From: Pardosa pseudoannulata
Lineage: Eukaryota > Arthropoda > Arachnida > Araneae > Lycosidae
Assembly (NCBI GenBank): GCA_032207245.1
Contig: CM063507.1
Span: forward strand, 90,516,560 to 90,580,559
Length of the DNA stretch: 64,000 nucleotides
Direction: 5' to 3'
Shown here in pieces: positions 33,001 through 47,704 of the stretch (positions within the stretch are counted from its first letter, which is position 1; each line of letters opens with the position of its first letter). The position numbers and the translations under genes are program-made. The notes under the pieces are model-generated. The model searched no databases, was not told where the DNA came from, and saw only the letters and a list, made by a program, of their open reading frames with translations.

Positions 33001-33100
33001 NNNNNNNNNNNNNNNNNNNNNNNNNNNNNNNNNNNNNNNNNNNNNNNNNNNNNNNNNNNNNNNNNNNNNNNNNNNNNNNNNNNNNNNNNNNNNNNNNNNN
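33001..33100. other. Assembly gap, 100 N
   Basis: Exactly 100 N. It joins the end of copy A to the start of copy B, so the true distance and even the order are unknown. Confidence 0.99.
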
Positions 33101-35082
33101 CCGACGGCTGGGGAACCGTCTCGACTACAAGTACATTTACAGATCAAGTCAACAGAACGAAGTACAAGTCAGCAGAAGTACAAGTACATTTTGAGGTCAA
33201 AATTATTCTTTCTCTAAATATTCAAAAATAACATTTAAAGGAAACTCGCGTACTTTAAAATTCATGTTTATCGATAAAATCAATTTTCTATCAATTACGT
33301 ATGTACAAGATTGTAATTTCATTTTAATCTCCTTTCCTAATTTTTTCATTTAAATTTCTTTTTAGCATTTAAACATACTCAATTCAAAAAATTATTTTAT
33401 GTTGGATTTAAATTTGCCTTTACTGTAATGTTAATTTTTTAAAAGAAATTCAAAGATGTTAAAAAGAAATTTAGGGGCTAATGAACAATCATTCAATATG
33501 ATAATTGATGAAAAAATATTCTACAGTAAAATGCCCTGAAGTATTTTAAATAAGTTTGAAATGTTTCTCTTGGTAAAATACGCATTCATTTTACAGTATA
33601 AAATAGCATAAAGTTTTAATGTCAAAAATAATCCTTAAAAATCTCTTATATGTGTATATATCATGAATTTGACTAAATTTTTTATAAAATGTTCTAGGAT
33701 TTTTTTATATAAAAACAATAGTACCTCTTATTTTTTTTTAACAAGGGATTATGTAAAAGAGTAAACCAGTTTCTTATACTTTATATTTAAGACTATATCG
33801 CAGTAGCTACAGCATTGCCTTTCAATACTGAAAAACTTGTTTAAATATATCTTCTGGAATGAATGTTTGCAGCAGTTTTCGCTTTCTAATATTCCTAATA
33901 TTTTCATTACAAATAGTTGTATCTAAATCTTTGCTAATCAGAGTTTAGTATTAATGCATTATGGATTTTCAGTTAAAAAAAAAAAAAATAAATAGGGTTT
34001 TAAGTTTTTAGTTCAATTACTGCTATTGGTTATTCGACGTAAATTTTGAATGTCATTGTTTGTCAATAAGTATTCATTACAAAGATAATAATTCAAAGTT
34101 TAAACAAAGGAATGATAAAAAATTTTTAAATATAAAAATAGTGTGCTATTACAAGGTTCTGATATTAGGGGTATTTAATTCCTCTATATTAGTGTAAAAA
34201 AAATCTAAATCTACTAAAAAATGAGGAATACAATGTTTCGTTAATTTAAAAAAATAGTTTAAGATAATATCGAAATAACGAGTAGCATTTTCTTTTGGCA
34301 TTTGCAGCTTTCAGTAACTTAATTTTAGATGTGTCAAAGAGGATATTTCTATACTGAAATAAAAGCCCTATTAACACATCCTAAAGTCAATCTTGAAATC
34401 GCTATTACTTTAAAAAACGTTTCATATTTTTTCTTAATACTGAATACAAATAAGTTCTCTTAAATCAACTGGATGGTGCACGAAATGCAAATCTCTGCCT
34501 TGTAGTACCGAAATTCTACGTATACCACATCAGCTGATTGATTGAATGAATGCTTGCACACGTTAAAATGTGTCATTATTTTCTGGCTGTTTAACCCCTG
34601 AATTCGCATAAAACCTTTTAGCTCAAAAAACGAAACATGGCAGTTGTACTTTACTGTTTCCGATTCGAACGAACATCTTTCTCGCCATTTTTGGTGTAGT
34701 CCTTGAAGTGAGTTCCAATGATAATATTACTCATTAAAGTGATCCATTTCATGTCGTTTATCTATAAACTTTAGATTGTCAATCCTTTATTTCCGAAAAG
34801 AATGATGACGTGTTAGTTTCTAAACACATCTAGAAGAGCCCTCTGTAAACGAGCCTGAGTAATAGAGAACATTTTAATTAAAAAAGTCGAAATTGTTAAG
34901 CCACAGAAAATTGAAAACAAACATCTAATCCTTAGCTTCACAATGTGCAACTTTGTACTTGGGGAAATAAGCAAATGGAAGCGCAAGCAAAATTAGACTA
35001 GATTAAGTACATGTTCCTTATCTAACAATCTGGTTTCTTCTCTCTTCATGTTAACCTATTGGGGGGAGGGATGTACCTCGTA

Positions 35083-37554
35083 TTAACCCGTTTTATCCCA
35101 ATTTATTTTGTTCATATTTGAGAAGAATTGTTTTCTAAAAATAATTCAACCTAACCAAACGAAATATAACAAAATTCGAAAAAAAATATATTTCATATAA
35201 GAAATCTGACCCGTCCTCTAAATAAGACACTGGGATAATGGGGATAAAATTTCCACTTGCATGTTTTCCTGTTTTCTTCAAAGACGAAAAGTAATTTCCG
35301 AGTACAAAACTTTACTTTATTTGAATTTTAACATCTTATTTACAAATTAGTTCAATTTTCAGTTGAATTTTCCTTTAATCTTGGTGGAAAGGTCTGCCAA
35401 AAGCAAGCCTGCAAATTGTTTAGTCACATTTCCCACAGTATGTTTTTCACTTTCCTTTGCATCCCTCTCTTGGACAAGGGCGCTGTTTTTCTCGCTTTAG
35501 TAAAAAATGGCCAACACTATCTTTTCGGACATCTCCTCTTGCACCAGAAGGTACAGTCGAGATCCTAGGTCTACCTCTTGTTCTTATCACATATGTTTTT
35601 AGATACACTGCTGTTACAACTCTTCGGAACTCCTTCAAGTTTATGGCTTCATTTTTGTTGAGAGTTTTGTGAATTATCCACGCGTTTACCATAGCCATGT
35701 CCAATGAACGTATAAAAAGTGGCTAGTATCACTTTTTCCCACGAAGTCCAGCAAACTAGTCTTGGTGATGCCCGTATGTTTGTTGTAAGAATTTATCAAA
35801 TTCGGCATATACACTTTAACTTTATCTTTGTGTCCTTTTACTCGCCTTTTCCCATCAAAAAATGGTTCTAAAGTACTGAAATTTGTAGCAACAGTAACAG
35901 TACTATTGTCATTCCATCGCGCCAGGGAAATCTCAGATCTCGTCAAATGCAAAATAAGACGTGCCTCTTTCTTTTTTCCGCATAGACTTAGATTTTTTAG
36001 AGGACTTTCATGGTTTATCCGATTTTCTCGTATGGTTCCTGTAGCTGGAAGATCCTGTTCACATACTTTTCAAAATACCAATGCTGGTAAAACAGTTTTC
36101 AAATTATAAAGTGTAGCTTGATTCGCGATATTCTCAGTTAGTTCCATCACAACCCGAGTGCCTAGGGGAGTATCATTTCTTGTATCAGCTTCTTCACCGC
36201 AAATAGAGGGAAAAATTGTCAAACAATATCCCTCGCTTCCACAGAGCCCAAAGTTTATATCCAAAACGATTTGGCTTGCATCGGATAAACTGTTTCAATC
36301 TATTCTTACCGTAATACATCATGATCATTTCAGCAATGGTTAGAATTGCAGAGAAGTGTCCAAATTTTACAAAATTATTATTCAGTATGAGAAACAAAGG
36401 TTTTCCTTTGAAGGATTTATCCTGGGCATGCTGACTTACAGTTCCATTGTCGACAAAGTGTAAAAAAGATTTCAACTTTTGGAAGCGGTATCGTGACATG
36501 GCATTTTTCACCAGGGTAATGCCAAGGTCTTCGGCATCTGACCAGTAGTCACGTTCACAGGTATTTCAATAATAACCAGTTAAAAGCAAAATTCCTACAA
36601 AAACACGTATTTCATCAGCAGTGGTAAAGAAATCATTTTTTATATCTGTTGAATATAGCACAGTTTCTTTTACAATGAGATCGTTAACTTCAGTGGAATA
36701 AAATTTCTCAAAGCTCTGATAGTTTTGTCTTTCACTGCAGTTTCCATCTGCTTGAGAAAGTTGCTTGAAGTTGATTCAGCCTGTATTTTTCATTTTGTAT
36801 ATTGCGGTGACTTATCCTTTATCCAAGATGACTGAAGTCGTTGAGACTTTTTTTTTTGTTCTTTGTTATCGAAACACTAGAGATTGTGGATGGTTCAGGC
36901 AATAAAGTATCTCCAGTTCTAGCCTCCAGACACCCAGTAACATCGTTTATAATACTATCACCAGTATTTACTTCATTCTCATTCCCTTCATCTTCGTCAG
37001 TTAGTTCACTAGCAACTGGTGATAAAACAGCAATTTCAACTTAGCTCTCATCTGAATCTAAACTATTTAGAAAATCCAATGCGTCCTCTAATTTCGAATA
37101 CCTTTTTACTGACATAACTCAGCAGGAGTAAAACACTAGAAGGGATATTCTTTTTTACTCTTAGTTAGAAAGTATGCGTCAATTGCATACTTATCATCCC
37201 ACTCTCCTATTTAGAGGACATTGAAAAAATGAGCTAGAACCCACCTAATAATAAAATAACTCTAATTTACCACCAGGATTATAACGAAAGAGTACTATTA
37301 CCTAAAAAATGCCCAACGAAATGTCTAAAGTAAACTGAAAAAGAATTATGCAACCACAAAGAGATGATACAAACCTCGCCCACTAATGCGATGAATAGAC
37401 AAAATGCCCAGGGGAAGGAGGAGAGCTCATGCTAGCAGAAGCTAATACATACCCCTACATGTTCCAGCTAAGAAAATATTTGCGACAAACAGCGATTTCC
37501 ACTTGATATTTTTCAGCTGTCCTCTAAATAGGACAATGGGATAAAATGGGTTGA
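35083..37554 (-). mobile_element. Dead piggyBac transposon (family 4), copy B
   Basis: Same termini (TTAA left, TTGA right) and subterminal repeats as at 27082-29552, with only scattered differences. The transposase on - (about 37115 to 35379) has the same stops and the same Asp-to-Ala change at the first catalytic position. A few indels differ, so one short frame near 35.69-35.95 kb reads MPNLINSYNKHTGITKT, nearer the family's YNKHMGGVD pattern than copy A. The shared damage shows the element died before the segment was duplicated or before the two haplotypes parted. Confidence 0.92.
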
Positions 37555-38583
37555 TAAAAGTTCACAAAAAGTAACTTTTGTCTAATATGAAAGTTTCAAA
37601 TTCTTCACCTTTACAATTTTTTATCCCCCCCCCCTTCGAAATACTTTAAATACATGCTTTAAAACAAAACCGTTCTAGAAAATGAGCTTTTCAGATGAGA
37701 AAAAGATCAAATGAGGAGAAATAAAGAAGCTATTTTGACATGGATAGAGCGAAATGATCTCAATCCTTTAAAATACTCGGAGTACTAGTTAAATCATTAA
37801 ACAATAAGTGATAATATTTTAATGCGATTAATTTCTTATGAATCAAAATTCTTAGAACAGCACTGTTGATTAAATGAAGAACAGGAAAATCTAAATACGT
37901 CGATAGGATTATAAGAAAAGCGATAAATCTCGTGCTTTATAACTGAATTCTTCTGTTCTATCAAGTCAAATTTTAGGGCATAAATCGGAGTGACTTTATC
38001 TATACCTGGCCAATATAAATGAAGTCACTGTGACTTTGCCACTGAGTAATTCATTAAAATGAAGATGTGCTAGACTCTCTAGTTATTTAAACATCAATTG
38101 GGTTGGTTGATATTCGAGAAATAAATTTAGCAGCGAGAAAGTTAAAATCGTTTTGTAATTTCAAAAAATTTATGTGGGATTTTAATCGGACAAAAAATAG
38201 CTGCATATCTGTTGGAGACAAATGTTTTTCTATTGGATAATATAAGTTGTTTGCAAATATAATTGATTAAATAAGAAAAAATCAAAGATTTCGCCCCTTA
38301 ATTAGAATGCTGACTTATATATAAAGCAAATATATGAATTGGGGCAATACTTGCAGTTTTGAAAAACAAACTTTGTATAAAATGACGGAAATAGTGTGTA
38401 AATTTATAATTGATGTTCTTGTTTTCAATGCGAGATTTTTAATATGATCAGAATTACTAAAAAATGTAACACGTATTAATTAAAATCAACAAACTTTTAA
38501 TTCTGCATGTTAGGCAAAAGCAGAGGGAAATGGAGGAGGGAGAGAAAATGTTATGAGAAGACAGTAATCGGAATACTCTGGAT

Positions 38584-39021
38584 ACTAAGGATAAAACACA
38601 GAGCACCTCCTTTTTTTTATTGTGTCAGTGACCAAATTCTATGATTTTTTTCATTGTTTTTATTGTTTTTACTTGTTATAAATAAATTCTGACATTATGA
38701 TTGTTTTTTTAATTTGCTGTAGATAAATATCACTGAGAATAATGTATTCTATATGTTTTTTAAAGAAATTATTTATATTTTTTTCATAAGAACCGTATTA
38801 GTTTGCAAATATAGTTTGTTCCGCAAACGTCTTCGAAATAGAGATTGACAAAGATTAGAAGCCATCAGCGTCTTTTCCTAAAGTAAGTGTTCATTTGTCA
38901 GTCAAAGATTGTTTCATGATATTCTACTATTGATTCAATGTACAATACAACTATTTTCTAAGTTTTTATCGAAAAGTCTGTACAGCCGGCGGAATTGTAT
39001 GAAACGCTTAGACTAAGGATA
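38584..39021. mobile_element. 418-bp insertion with 10-bp target duplication, copy B only
   Basis: The sequence actaaggata stands at 38584-38593 and again at 39012-39021; copies A and C have it once, with nothing between. The inserted 418 bp begin aaaacacagagcacctcc and end gaaacgcttag. I see no clear inverted termini, poly-A tail or coding. A duplication of 8 to 10 bp would suit hAT-, P- or Mutator-like DNA elements or a retroposed piece; the class is open. Confidence 0.8.
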
Positions 39022-39192
39022 CGATTATCAAAGAGCCTTCGTTTTCACTGCTCCTTTTCAAATCCTTTTTATTGTATTGGTACTATTTAAGAAAAATTGT
39101 CCAAGCGCTTGATTTTTGTTTTGTCTGCTCTACTTAGCAATAATTCTGATATTGATTTTTTTAAACTTTGTTATATAACTGTATCATTTCAA

Positions 39193-39222
39193 ATCGTTTT
39201 TATAAACGTTTATAAAAACGAT
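39193..39222. repeat. Perfect 30-bp palindrome, copy B
   Basis: Same palindrome as at 30769, fully conserved although the base just beyond it differs (aagtattt against aagtgttt). Confidence 0.88.
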
Positions 39223-40061
39223 AAGTATTTATAAACGTTTCCTTACGGTTTGCTGGCTCGTGACTTCCTGACGTCTGGTCTTTGCAATATTAGATTCAGC
39301 TCACTGCATTTGTTTGTATATCTGCTTCTTCCGTTTCAAAGACCAGTTTTTATCGTAAGACTGGTGATCAGATTGCATGTAATCTGCTAAGTTCTTGTGT
39401 GATGACCACAGGCAATAATTTAAAGTCCTGTTCTTTAAAATCCTTGGTTTTCTTTCTGTATCGCTACATTCGTAGCTGTTTTTCTTGTTAGATCAGAATA
39501 TTTTGGACGTCGAATTTCCATTACACATTCCACTGATTTGTGTACATATTTATATCTGAAAATGTTTCATAAAACAAGACGATTGCTGCATGACCTTATT
39601 TCAGATATCGAGAGTTTTTCAGATTACTCTCTTAAACTCCTCTGTCTGGCTTCAAAATCCTTTTCAACTTAATGCCACCCCCTAATCAAGATTTCTGTTC
39701 ATATTATTTAATTATACTATAGCGAATGAAAATATTAGTGATCAAATGGGGGTGGATAGTCGTTAATGTGCGTCTGCCTTAAATTTAATTTATTCTATTT
39801 TAAAATTAGTGAGCATGGCCAGAAGGAAAACATATCGACTTACGATAGGTAAAAAGTTTTCACTCCAACATATTTAACAACTTTTCGGGGTAATGTCTCA
39901 AATTTTCACGATTTGTAGACCGTTTATGTGAATTGACCAACTAAATGTGATTTATTTCTCCTCAAAGGTATTTCGCTGCTCGATGGCTCTACTAATTTTA
40001 TTTTCTTTGGTGCACGTGTTTTTTAAGGACTTTGCATTTTCCTTCGATGCGATGTTAGTAT

Positions 40062-40258
40062 CGATGAACGATGGTTGATTGGTTAGGGTGCTGGCTTTCG
40101 GTACCGGAGTTCGTGGGTTCGAATCCCACTGTGGCATGCATGTTAGTAGCCGTTCGGAATCTGCTTTTAGCTCTAGGTACCGGTCTCATTAGCTCGGGTC
40201 ATTAGTCCTACTTTTGGCGTGTTGCATAATGTAGATTGTAGCACACCAAAGCAAACAT
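40062..40258 (+). repeat. tRNA-derived SINE, copy B
   Basis: Same insertion as at 31637, with several differing bases in the body (cgttcggaatctgcttttagctc). Confidence 0.92.
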
Positions 40259-43200
40259 ACGAGTAGCTCATTATTTATTATCTAACGCATATTAGTTGAT
40301 AGGATACATAACTTTTAGTGTTTATTAAATTCATTTCAAGCCTTTATTTAATTTGCCTTTTTTACTGTCAGTTTTTTACCCAGGCGAGTTTTTCAATGGG
40401 TTTAAAGTAATTTTAAATAGAAAAATCCTATTGTGAGTACTTTCTGTGATTACAGTTATGACATCGTAAAGAAAAAATAATTCGTATTTAAACAGAAATT
40501 AAATCCGCACGTTATGTGAAATATTTTTCGGGACTAACTTTAACTAAAGGACTACTTGGATTCAGTTGGGTAAAAACTCAAAGAAAGAGCAAAGAAGAAA
40601 GGTTCGAGTTGTCTTAGTCAATATATCTATTCTTATCATTGATACATAAATAGATACGGCCTTTGCTAGAATTTAAGGATTTCGTCAAAAATGATAATCT
40701 GTTTAAAAAAAAATTCTGTATTTTTTACCATTTAATATTGCATTCAATTAACAGAAATTATATTCAAAATGAGGTGAACAATACAATGAAAGTTGGATAC
40801 TTTAATAGCTGCCATTTTTTCAAGCATTCTTTTTTCTATAAAACTAACAGTTAAGGAGTAACGATCAGAAACATTTTATTTATCCGAAGATACTTACTTT
40901 GCTATCTGAGTTATTTCGTCCAGGAACTTAATTCCAGCTAAGATCAAAGCGAGATCTTATAGAAACTATTTTTTCCTCAAATCACTTTTGTCATTAGTCA
41001 ACAAAACTTGCCTTATCTTCCTATTTAAACATGTGTATAAAATTTGAAATATATATAACGCTAAATTATTTCTAGTATCAGAACCTTTATAATGTATACC
41101 CATTTTACATGGTAGAAATAATGAAAATTTTTATGAAATTTTACTGTCATATAAATTGTGATTTATTATTTTGTGGAAGACTAGGATGAAAATATTTAAA
41201 TTCTTATTTTAAACACAAAATAGCATTAATTTATTAAATACAAAACTTAAAAGAAGCATGTTGAAAGTGTAGTAAAATTGTGTTCTAATTTAATGATACA
41301 TGATTTATTATATATATTACACATAAAATTCATTCCAGAAAAGTGCGATAGGTATAAATGATTATTCTCTTTTGCACAAATCGTGCAAGATATTTATTTT
41401 TCAATTGATAAGAAACTGTCTCATTGTACATATCTTCGTAATACATCCCATGCAAAATATTGGCACACTTGTTTTCTTGCAAATGCAGTATTATAGTACA
41501 TTTTATAAAATGTAGTTAACTTTATTTCGTTAAAATGTTCCTAACATTTAAAAATTAAAATTTCGTCACAGAGTAAATTACTTTAAATTTTTTCAATATA
41601 ATACTAATTTCTTCTCATGAAATGCAAATTTGTTACTGTCAAAGTTTATCTGGTGTACTGTCAAAAGTTTAATAGATCCCTTCTTTAAGAACGAATTGCT
41701 TTATTCAATTATTAATTTTTTTTTTGTCAAAGTAAGCTCATTTTGGTTATAAAGGAATCCGTGAAATGTTTAATATAGTGTAGGTTGGTCATTGTTGATA
41801 ATGACTCTACCAGTAAAAACTGTTTAGTTATATTTTACATGTATTGAGGCAAGTTGCTAATCAAAAGATTCGACTAATTGAATTCGAAATGCCAAATGGG
41901 CAAGAAATGTTTTTTATACAAAATTTTACAAAATAGTCGCTTGTTGAGTTATGTTTAAAGTTATATAAAAAAAGAGGTAAAAGTTTAGAAAAATGAAAAA
42001 AAAAATATGTTAGTTAATGAAGGAACATACAGATGTAAAATATACGAATTTGTTTCAATACATAGATCAGCGTATTGGGATTTTATATATGATTTGTTAT
42101 TGATTCTAGAATTCTAGATTTAATCTGTTATATTTTCTGACAATTTGATATAAATTTTTAATTTTCAAAGTTACCAATTTAATATTTCAAGCAAAATATG
42201 TTACGAATGTGTTTTTATATTTTAAAGAGAAGTGCTATTGTTTATATATTTATAATACTCCAAAAATATAGATATTTCGTTCACCATCCAGACGTGATAT
42301 TATAAGCTGTCTATACATAATCGTATAGAAATAATTTATGTATTATTCCATATAACATTTCCCTATTTAAACGCAACTAGTTTAAATTTTCCTAAATCCA
42401 ACAATGGAACTATTTGTAACATGACTAAATATAAACTATAAAAATCTATGGCAAAGTATGGCCTTAGTCCTCTAACAGACACTTGTATATCTATTTTATT
42501 TAAAGCATATCTCGAAACAATTTCAGTACTCTTTGAAAATAGGGCATTTAAAAATAAATATAAATATTGAAAAAAAGAATATATATGCAGATATAACTAT
42601 GGTTTATATTTGGTAAAAATTGAAAGATATTTTCACTATCACGAAAGTATTCTGTTTTACGGACTTATTTCTTTAAGAAAATTTAAATGACTATAAGCCT
42701 ACATATAAATTATTAAATGAATTCAGTGTAAAACAAAAATTCATTTGATGAATAAAAATCAATCTGTACAGAAATGAAAATTATAAACTTGTTTATACCA
42801 GTGTTAAAGGAAATATAATTTTCCTGCTGCAAACTTTAAAAATAACCTTTGAATATGCAGGTAGAATATTTATAAACTAAAAATTAAAAAAAAATTATTG
42901 AATATTAATGTAATGCTGTAAACTTTAAATAAATTACATCTTGTACATACGTAATAGATAGAAAATACTACTAGAAGTAATTCTATAAATTTTTATTGAG
43001 TGTAACTAGTGAATTGGTTTCTTTAAAAATTGATGCAAATACTATGAAAATTAAAAAATTGTTAAATATTTAACATAACAAATGTCAATGACTACAAATA
43101 GTAATAGCTTAAGAAGAGTGCTCTTTAAAATCTATGCAAAAAATTTAAATTGAAATGAAAATCATCAAAGTCATAAGCTTTTAGATTCAGTTTGGTGGTG

Positions 43201-44977
43201 GTGGCTCTCCGAAATTACGGCTTACAGAAAAAAAATCCTAGTTCAAAAATATATGGTGTTCGCAAGCATCTTGGAATCGATGTTGGAAGAAGATACTAAC
43301 GTAAAACTAACGTTTCTTTGCTCTTCCATTGACTTGGAAAATGTGGAAATATTGAAAAAGACTATAAATATAAGACTTAATAACTAATTTTACAAAATGG
43401 TGGTCCCCTTTTAAAGTCTACAATGATAAAAATATTCAAACATTGCAAGAAAAAATGATTAGTCATTGAACTTTGTTGATCGACTTAGTAGCCTGAAGAG
43501 AAACTGTGCAAGTTGTCGTAATTCCCAAGATAAATTCTCTTCAATCAAAATGATGTCAATAAGTTTGTGCAATTTGAGTAAAACATATTCAAAAACATTT
43601 CTGAATTATGTACTTTAAATAGGTGAGGTGGTTGTTCCCTTGAAAAAAAAAGCTGAGATAACTTAGTCCTAGTTACAAAAACTTTGTCTTTTGGTTAATG
43701 AGAAATCTTGGTTGATCTTAAAATGTCTCAGACATTGACCTGCAAGTTGTAGTTAAACAGAGAAATTATTTCTGAAAACAGAAGTTTATTGAAAAACACT
43801 TGATGCCGTTTAAACTGGGTATATGCGTACTAAGTAAGATGTTGAATATTTACAAAAGTTCGAAAGATACTGTGTCTTAAATTGGAGATGGATATTGTGG
43901 AAGTTGAAGAAAAGACTAAGAATGTTTTTCTCAAAAAAATAAACAGAGTTAGGGCAAGAACTTTTCGAAAGCAGTACCGTATCAAAATTTCAAAGATTGT
44001 TTGTCATGATACATTAAGTTTAAAACTCTGCTAGATTTCATACATTAATTTATAAGATTAAAATCTTTCCTTCCAAATATTTTGTGTCCATAAGACTCCG
44101 GAATGTTTGTGGACAAACTATTCATATAAACTGTGTTTATCTGAACATAAAGTATAAGCGGTGGCTGGTGGTTTCGAAAATAAATAAAAAAGAAGATCTC
44201 AAATGAGATACAAGCTTTCTAAAAATTACTACGTGAATATAAAACTGTGTGGATTCGAATAAAAAATTCGATAGTTGCAAAATAAAACCTGTATTGTATA
44301 TTTAGTGAAACTTAGAACAACAATTGGGGATATAAGTTCTAACGTCTATGAAACAGTTGGAGACAAATAGACTGTGTTAAATCTAAGTATATAAAAAATT
44401 TCAAAAAGAAAAATTTGTCATGTATAAAGAATATGAAACTGTGCTAGTTTACGTACTGTTTCATCGATGAGAATCTTTTCACTTCTAAATATTTCCTGTT
44501 CATTAGGTCTCAGAATCCCTGTTGACAAACTATTCATATAAACTGTCAATATCTGAACATTAAGTAGAGGTGACTGATATCTTCAAAAATATGATAAAAT
44601 TAGTTGGTCTTGAGTGTAAAAAATTGATTAGGAATTCTTAGTCTAGAATCTATATACTTCATTATTACCAAAAAAAAAAAAAAAAAAGACGACCCCTCGA
44701 CATTTATACTGCGGTGGTGACTAGAGTCAAAACAAATGATACAAACCATCTTATAAAAAATGTATTTTGAAATCTTTGGAATCTAATGTAAAGAAAAAAT
44801 ACATAACTTGCATAGATGAAGCATGTTTTGCAAACTTTAAAATTTTAAAACTTGATTAAAAAAAAATCATGCATGTTGAGTTGAAAATAGTGCATTTTTT
44901 CATGCACTCACTTATTGAAGAAAATGTTTCATCCAAAAATGTTATAACAATACTATTTTTCATAAATGCTAAATTTA

Positions 44978-45960
44978 AAATTGTTCAACTTTTCCTGCAT
45001 CCTTTTATTGTTGAAAATCTTCAACATCCTTTTATTGTTGAAAATCTTCCAAAAATATTTCCATTATTCTTTCAAATATCATTGAGAAATTATTCATACT
45101 CACTATGTATCTGAATATTAAAATCAAAGTGGTTGCTCTCTTCAGAAAATAGTTGAGTTAGTCCTGCAAGTGAAAACTTGATAACATTACCTTATTCTGT
45201 AATTTCTGTCAGTAAATATTACAAAAAGATATTGAAAGACTCCTGGACTTTCAGATCTTGGTGGTGCTTGTAGTCAAATATTAAAAAAATACATTTTTCA
45301 TTAATGCTGAGTTGTTCAACTTTTCCTGCATCCTTTTATTGTTGAAAATCTTTCTTCCAAAAATATTTCCATTATTCTTTCAAATATCATTGAGAAATTA
45401 TTCATACTCACTATGTATCTGAATATTAAAATCAAAGTGGTTGCTCTCTTCAGAAAATAGTTGAGTTAGTCCTGCAAGTGAAAACTTGATAACATTACCT
45501 TATTCTGTAATTTCTGTCAGTAAATATTACAAAAAGATATTGAAAGACTCCTGGACTTTCAGATCTTGGTGGTGCTTGTAGTCAAATATTAAAAAAATAT
45601 ATTTTTCATTAATGCTGAGTTTTTCAACTTTTCCTGCATCCTTTTATTGTTGAAAATCTTTCTTCCAAAAATATTTCCATTATTCTTTCAAATATCATTG
45701 AGAAATTATTCTTACTATGTATCTGAATATTAAAATCAAAGTGGTTGCTCTCTTCAGAAAATAGTTGAGTTAGTCCTGCAAGTGAAAACTTGATAACATT
45801 TCCTTATTCTGTAACTTCTGTACATAAAAATTAAAAAAAAAAAAACATTGAAACAGTCCTGGAATTTCAGATGTTGGTGCTTGCAGTCAAATTTAAAAAA
45901 AAAAATCCATTTTTCATGACTGCTTATTTTAATCTTGTTCAACTTTTTCTTCATCCTTTT
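44978..45960 (+). repeat. 310-bp tandem repeat, three units (copy B)
   Basis: Units beginning ttttcctgcatccttttatt at about 44990, 45320 and 45630, with a divergent fourth start near 45945, are far more alike than the surrounding 0.5-kb family. The first unit also has a 26-bp internal duplication (catccttttattgttgaaaa). This is a recent local amplification within the older array. Confidence 0.88.
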
Positions 45961-47533
45961 ATTGTTCATCCTTTTATTATCTCAGAGAGAAACCTTCTCT
46001 CTGGGAACTATTTCTTGTCCTTTTGTCTTTTGAATCCATAATTGGAAAAATCTGTACAACATTTGTGTCTATCATATATACGGAGTAGAGTTGGTTTGTG
46101 GCTTCAGAAAAAGGCTCGGATAATTTAGTCTATCAGATACCTACAAAATTTTTTTCTAGTCTGGAATCTCTCATTTTGAAATATATAATATATACATAAA
46201 CACTTATAAACTGACTCCTAGTTATCGTTGACTTAGATTACAGTCACAAAATTATCTAACATACTTTAAAAAAATCTACAGGCTTTGAAACTATTTAGAG
46301 CACAATATGATAAAAATTTACAAAAGGTGTAAAATTGATGCATGTGTTGCAAACATTGTGATGGAAGCAGTTGACATTGGTAAAATGTTTTAAGGTAAAA
46401 TACGTACTTCTTTTAAACAGTTGGTGCTTCTGTGCATGTCGTAAATCTGTCTTAAAATAAATTCTAAAAATTGATCCAGAAATTCTTTTAACTGACCTGT
46501 GATCTTCATATATTGCTTGTTCTCATTCATTTTTCTAAGAATGAGAAATCGAATTTTTGAAAATACTATTACCCTGTTAGAATCCATGTTGATAAAATAT
46601 TCATAATTGTTTGTTTTCTGTACATTTAGTTTCGGAAATAGTTATCTATAGAAAATTCCCGAGTTCTTCAATTAAGTACTTGATCTTTGGTATCTGTAGA
46701 AATATATTTTAAAAACTTCTGAAATATAAAGGCAAAATGAGCTCAGGGCTTTCATTTGGAGATATTGGCAGAATCACAATTGTCTGAGAATTGATACACA
46801 AAAAACAAAGGAAATATTAAATGACCTATAAACTTTGGGGAAATATCATTTTGTGGAAAAGTTACAAAAGTTTAAAATACTATTAAATATATATTCCTCA
46901 TGGACATTTAGCAACTCCGGTAAATTTTTAAAATTTTATATAAACTGTGTCCTGGGCATTCTGTTTGACATGGTAGTTACTGTCGGAAAAATTATTCGAG
47001 GAATCATACTTTTTTTAAAAAATTGTTCTAATGTAACCTAATTGTAAAACAAAATTACAAAATTTTGGAAGATGCTGCCTTTGTTGTATACACTGATATG
47101 GAAACAGTGTCTGTTGGTAAAAAATATTTTTGTGGAGAAAAGAATTTATACATCCGTTAAACAGTCGATGCTCCTATGTTTGTGTTAAATTCTAAAGAAT
47201 ACAAAAAATGCGCCAGTCCTGAAGTTTAAGTATAATCATATTTTTCATGGATTGTTCTGTTAAATCTTTCTTTCAAATATTTCATGTCCGGTAGTTGTGG
47301 AGTCCATGGTTATAAAATATTCATAGATTGATTGTATTCTATACTTTGAGAAGAGATACTGGTTGTTGGCTGTAGAAATTCATGATATGGGAGCAAAATA
47401 ACTTAAATTTGAATATTTCAGTTTGAAGGGGTGAATTAGTCACAAGACTGTCAGAGAAAAGATCCTTTCTAGGAAACAATGTGGCCTTTGACATTTTGGA
47501 AGTTGTATTTTGATGGTAATTTACAAAAGTTGT

Positions 47534-47704
47534 GGGACGAACAATGGCCTAATAGTTAGGGCGCTGATTTTCGGTAATGGAGTTCTTAGTTTCCCCTTCC
47601 TATGTTGCATGGATTGTTGTATGCGTTCGAAATCAGATTTAGGCATGAGGTTCTGGTCTTGTTAACCCTATAGTTGTAAAAATGTAGACTGTGGTGTTAC
47701 AAAC
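47534..47704 (+). repeat. Old tRNA-derived SINE inside the tandem array (copy B)
   Basis: gaacaatggcctaatagttagggcgctg, then gtatgcgttcgaaatcagatttaggc, then ggtcttgttaaccc. The B box is lost, so the copy is old. It interrupts one unit of the 0.5-kb array. Confidence 0.75.
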
